Source: Pseudomonadota bacterium
GTDB taxonomy: Bacteria; Pseudomonadota; Alphaproteobacteria; Acetobacterales; Acetobacteraceae
DNA: 7,345 nucleotides
Direction of reading: 5' to 3'
Assembly (NCBI GenBank): GCA_021826485.1
Contig: JAKAZX010000201.1
Span: 1 to 7,345 of the forward strand
Part shown: one piece after another, positions 6,350 to 7,345 of the stretch
How positions within the stretch are numbered: position 1 is the first letter of the stretch
Layout of the letters: the number at the start of each line of letters is the position of its first letter
Notes under the pieces: model-generated
What the model saw: the letters and a program-made list of their open reading frames with translations, nothing else
What the model was told of the DNA's origin: nothing
The model's database searches: none
Made by a program: the position numbers and the translations under genes

Positions 6350-7144
6350 TCAGAATGCCGAACTCGCCGCCGGCAGGTGCCATTTGCGCAGCAGCCCGGC
6401 ATAGGTGCCGTCCTGCACCAGCCCGTGCAGCGCCGCGCCGAGCTGCTGCGCCAGTGCCGGATTGTCCTTGCCGACCGCGATGCCGACCAGCGTCGCGGTA
6501 TCGAACGGCTCGCCGGCCAGCGCATAGGCGTCCGGCATCTGGCTGACCATCGCCGCCGCCGTCGCGGTGGAGTTCAGCGCGGCGTCGGCGCGATCCTGCT
6601 GCAGGGCGAGTGCGACGTTGTTGCTGCCGGGCAGCGACAGGATGGTGATTTCCGGCTTGCCGGCGGCGACGCAGTCGCCGCTCGCCTTGCGCGTCGCCGC
6701 CTCGAACGCGGTGCTGACCGGCACGGCGACGCGATGGCCGCACAGCGCGTCGGCGCCGTTGATGCCCAGCGGGTTGCCGTGGCGCACGATGATCTGGTTG
6801 CCGATCCTGACATAGGGCACGAAGTCCACCGCCTCCTGCCGCTGCGGGGTGATGTACATGCCGCTCGCAACGGCATCGACGCGGTGGCCGAGCAGCGCCG
6901 GGATCAGCCCCTTGAACTCGATCGTCTGCAACGCCGGCTGCAGCTTCAGCGCTGCGCCGAGCGCGTTCATCAGGTCCACGTCGAAGCCGACCGCCTGGCC
7001 GTCCTGCTCGAACTCGAACGGCACGAAAGTGGGCGATGTGCCCCAGGTCAACTGCCCGGCCGCGACCAGTTTCGGCGGCTGCGCCGCGGCGGTCGCGGCC
7101 GGCAGCAGCAGCATGAGCGTCAGGCGCAGGATGCGGGCGATCAT
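6350..7144 (-). CDS. Periplasmic substrate-binding protein, family 3 (polar amino acid type), of an ABC importer
   Basis: Captures a small amino-acid-like ligand in the periplasm and delivers it to the permease encoded 34 bases downstream. 264 residues. Signal peptide about 1-21 (MIARILRLTL start, ATAAA-Q cleavage-like site). It shows the two-lobe family-3 pattern: strand LTWGTSPTFVPFEF (32-45), GFDVDLMNALGAAL (53-66), and KGLIPALLGHRVDAVASGMYI (78-98). The family Arg102 in TPQRQEAVDFVP, which usually holds the ligand carboxylate, is present. Lobe two carries GHRVAVPVSTAFEA (136-149) and DRADAALN (184-191). Cys135 and Cys158 are the only cysteines and could pair. AAGGAG lies 6 bases before the ATG at 7144. 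The monooxygenase stop is 11 bases upstream, so the two are surely co-transcribed. The ligand cannot be read from the sequence; the oxygenase neighbour suggests an organosulfur or N-substituted amino acid. Confidence 0.93.
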   Translation of the reverse strand: MIARILRLTLMLLLPAATAAAQPPKLVAAGQLTWGTSPTFVPFEFEQDGQAVGFDVDLMNALGAALKLQPALQTIEFKGLIPALLGHRVDAVASGMYITPQRQEAVDFVPYVRIGNQIIVRHGNPLGINGADALCGHRVAVPVSTAFEAATRKASGDCVAAGKPEITILSLPGSNNVALALQQDRADAALNSTATAAAMVSQMPDAYALAGEPFDTATLVGIAVGKDNPALAQQLGAALHGLVQDGTYAGLLRKWHLPAASSAF

Positions 7145-7150
7145 GGGTCG

Positions 7151-7156
7151 CTCCTT
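7151..7156 (-). promoter_or_regulatory. Ribosome binding site of the binding-protein gene, overlapping the monooxygenase stop
   Basis: AAGGAG shares one base with the TGA stop of the upstream monooxygenase gene (7156-7158) and lies 6 bases before the ATG at 7144. A ribosome finishing the monooxygenase would cover this site, so coupled translation is likely. Confidence 0.65.
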
Positions 7157-7345
7157 CAGGCCGGGGCGAGGGTTCGCGGATGGGCGGGACGGCGCAGGCC
7201 GAGATGGTCGCGCAGCATGGTGCCGGAATAGTCGCGGCGATACAGGCCGCGGCGTTGCAATTCCGGTACCACCTGTTCGACGAATTCGGCAAGCCCGGTC
7301 GGCAGCACGTGGAACTGCATCATGAAGCCATCGGCGGCACCCGCC
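7156..7345 (-). CDS. C-terminal fragment of an NtaA/SnaA/DszA-family FMN-dependent monooxygenase (luciferase-like)
   Basis: Only the last 62 residues are in the window; the gene enters from the right edge. The frame ends with the characteristic tail of this flavin monooxygenase family: ADGFMMQFHVLPTGL, then FVEQVVPELQRRGLYRRDYS and GTMLRDHLGL, then a short Pro/Ala/Arg tail. The family (nitrilotriacetate, EDTA, pristinamycin IIA, dibenzothiophene sulfone and dimethylsulfide oxygenases among others) uses reduced FMN and O2 to cleave C-N or C-S bonds or to oxidise its substrate. The catalytic and FMN-binding parts are outside the window, so substrate and integrity cannot be judged. The stop is 11 bases before the ABC binding-protein start. 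Family assignment rests on a short but distinctive C-terminal signature. Confidence 0.85.
   Translation of the reverse strand, partial: AGAADGFMMQFHVLPTGLAEFVEQVVPELQRRGLYRRDYSGTMLRDHLGLRRPAHPRTLAPA

Noticed and set aside
5500..7231. Long plus-strand frames opposite the permease and binding-protein genes
   Set aside because: They are Arg/Gln/His-rich and antisense to genes with clear family motifs, signal peptide and membrane spans; they are composition shadows.
1..7345. Mobile elements, CRISPR, tRNA or rRNA
   Set aside because: I saw no transposase motif, terminal inverted repeat, spaced direct repeats or tRNA/rRNA sequence; apart from one 156-base gap the window is filled with recognisable genes.

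Overview
The window is very GC-rich (about 70% by eye, with strong GC bias at third codon positions) and densely coded. The gene set (Mrp/ApbC, HflK, HflC, Do-type protease, family-3 ABC importer) and composition suggest a high-GC alphaproteobacterium, plausibly Rhodospirillales/Acetobacteraceae. That placement is inferred from composition and gene neighbourhood; there is no rRNA or other marker gene in the window.

Layout: (1) Positions 1-3728, minus strand, hold a membrane and periplasmic quality-control operon transcribed right to left: hflK, hflC (4-base ATGA overlap), then a DegP/DegQ-type Do protease after a 72-base gap. The protease C-terminus runs off the left edge. (2) Positions 3729-3884 are the only sizeable intergenic stretch, a divergent control region. 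It holds a heat-shock-like promoter candidate facing hflK, a weak promoter candidate facing mrp, and two imperfect palindromes. (3) Positions 3885-5027, plus strand, encode Mrp/ApbC, an Fe-S cluster carrier ATPase. (4) Positions 5036-7345, minus strand, hold a second operon entering from the right edge: the C-terminus of an NtaA/SnaA/DszA-type flavin monooxygenase, a polar-amino-acid-type periplasmic binding protein, its inner-membrane permease, and an exported GlcG/HbpS-fold protein. This operon converges on mrp with only 8 bases between stop codons.

How the genes work together: HflK and HflC form the SPFH-family complex that surrounds and modulates FtsH in the inner membrane. The Do protease handles misfolded proteins in the periplasm, so co-transcription makes an envelope-stress unit. 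Mrp serves cytosolic Fe-S maturation and is regulated separately. The right-hand operon looks like uptake plus oxidative breakdown of a small amino-acid-like or organosulfur compound: binding protein and permease import it and the flavin monooxygenase attacks it. The importer ATPase is not in the window, and the role of the exported GlcG-like protein is unknown.

I see no mobile element, tRNA, rRNA, CRISPR array or phage gene. Nothing here is clearly an undescribed system; the monooxygenase/importer/GlcG-like operon and the divergent control region are the parts most worth following up.
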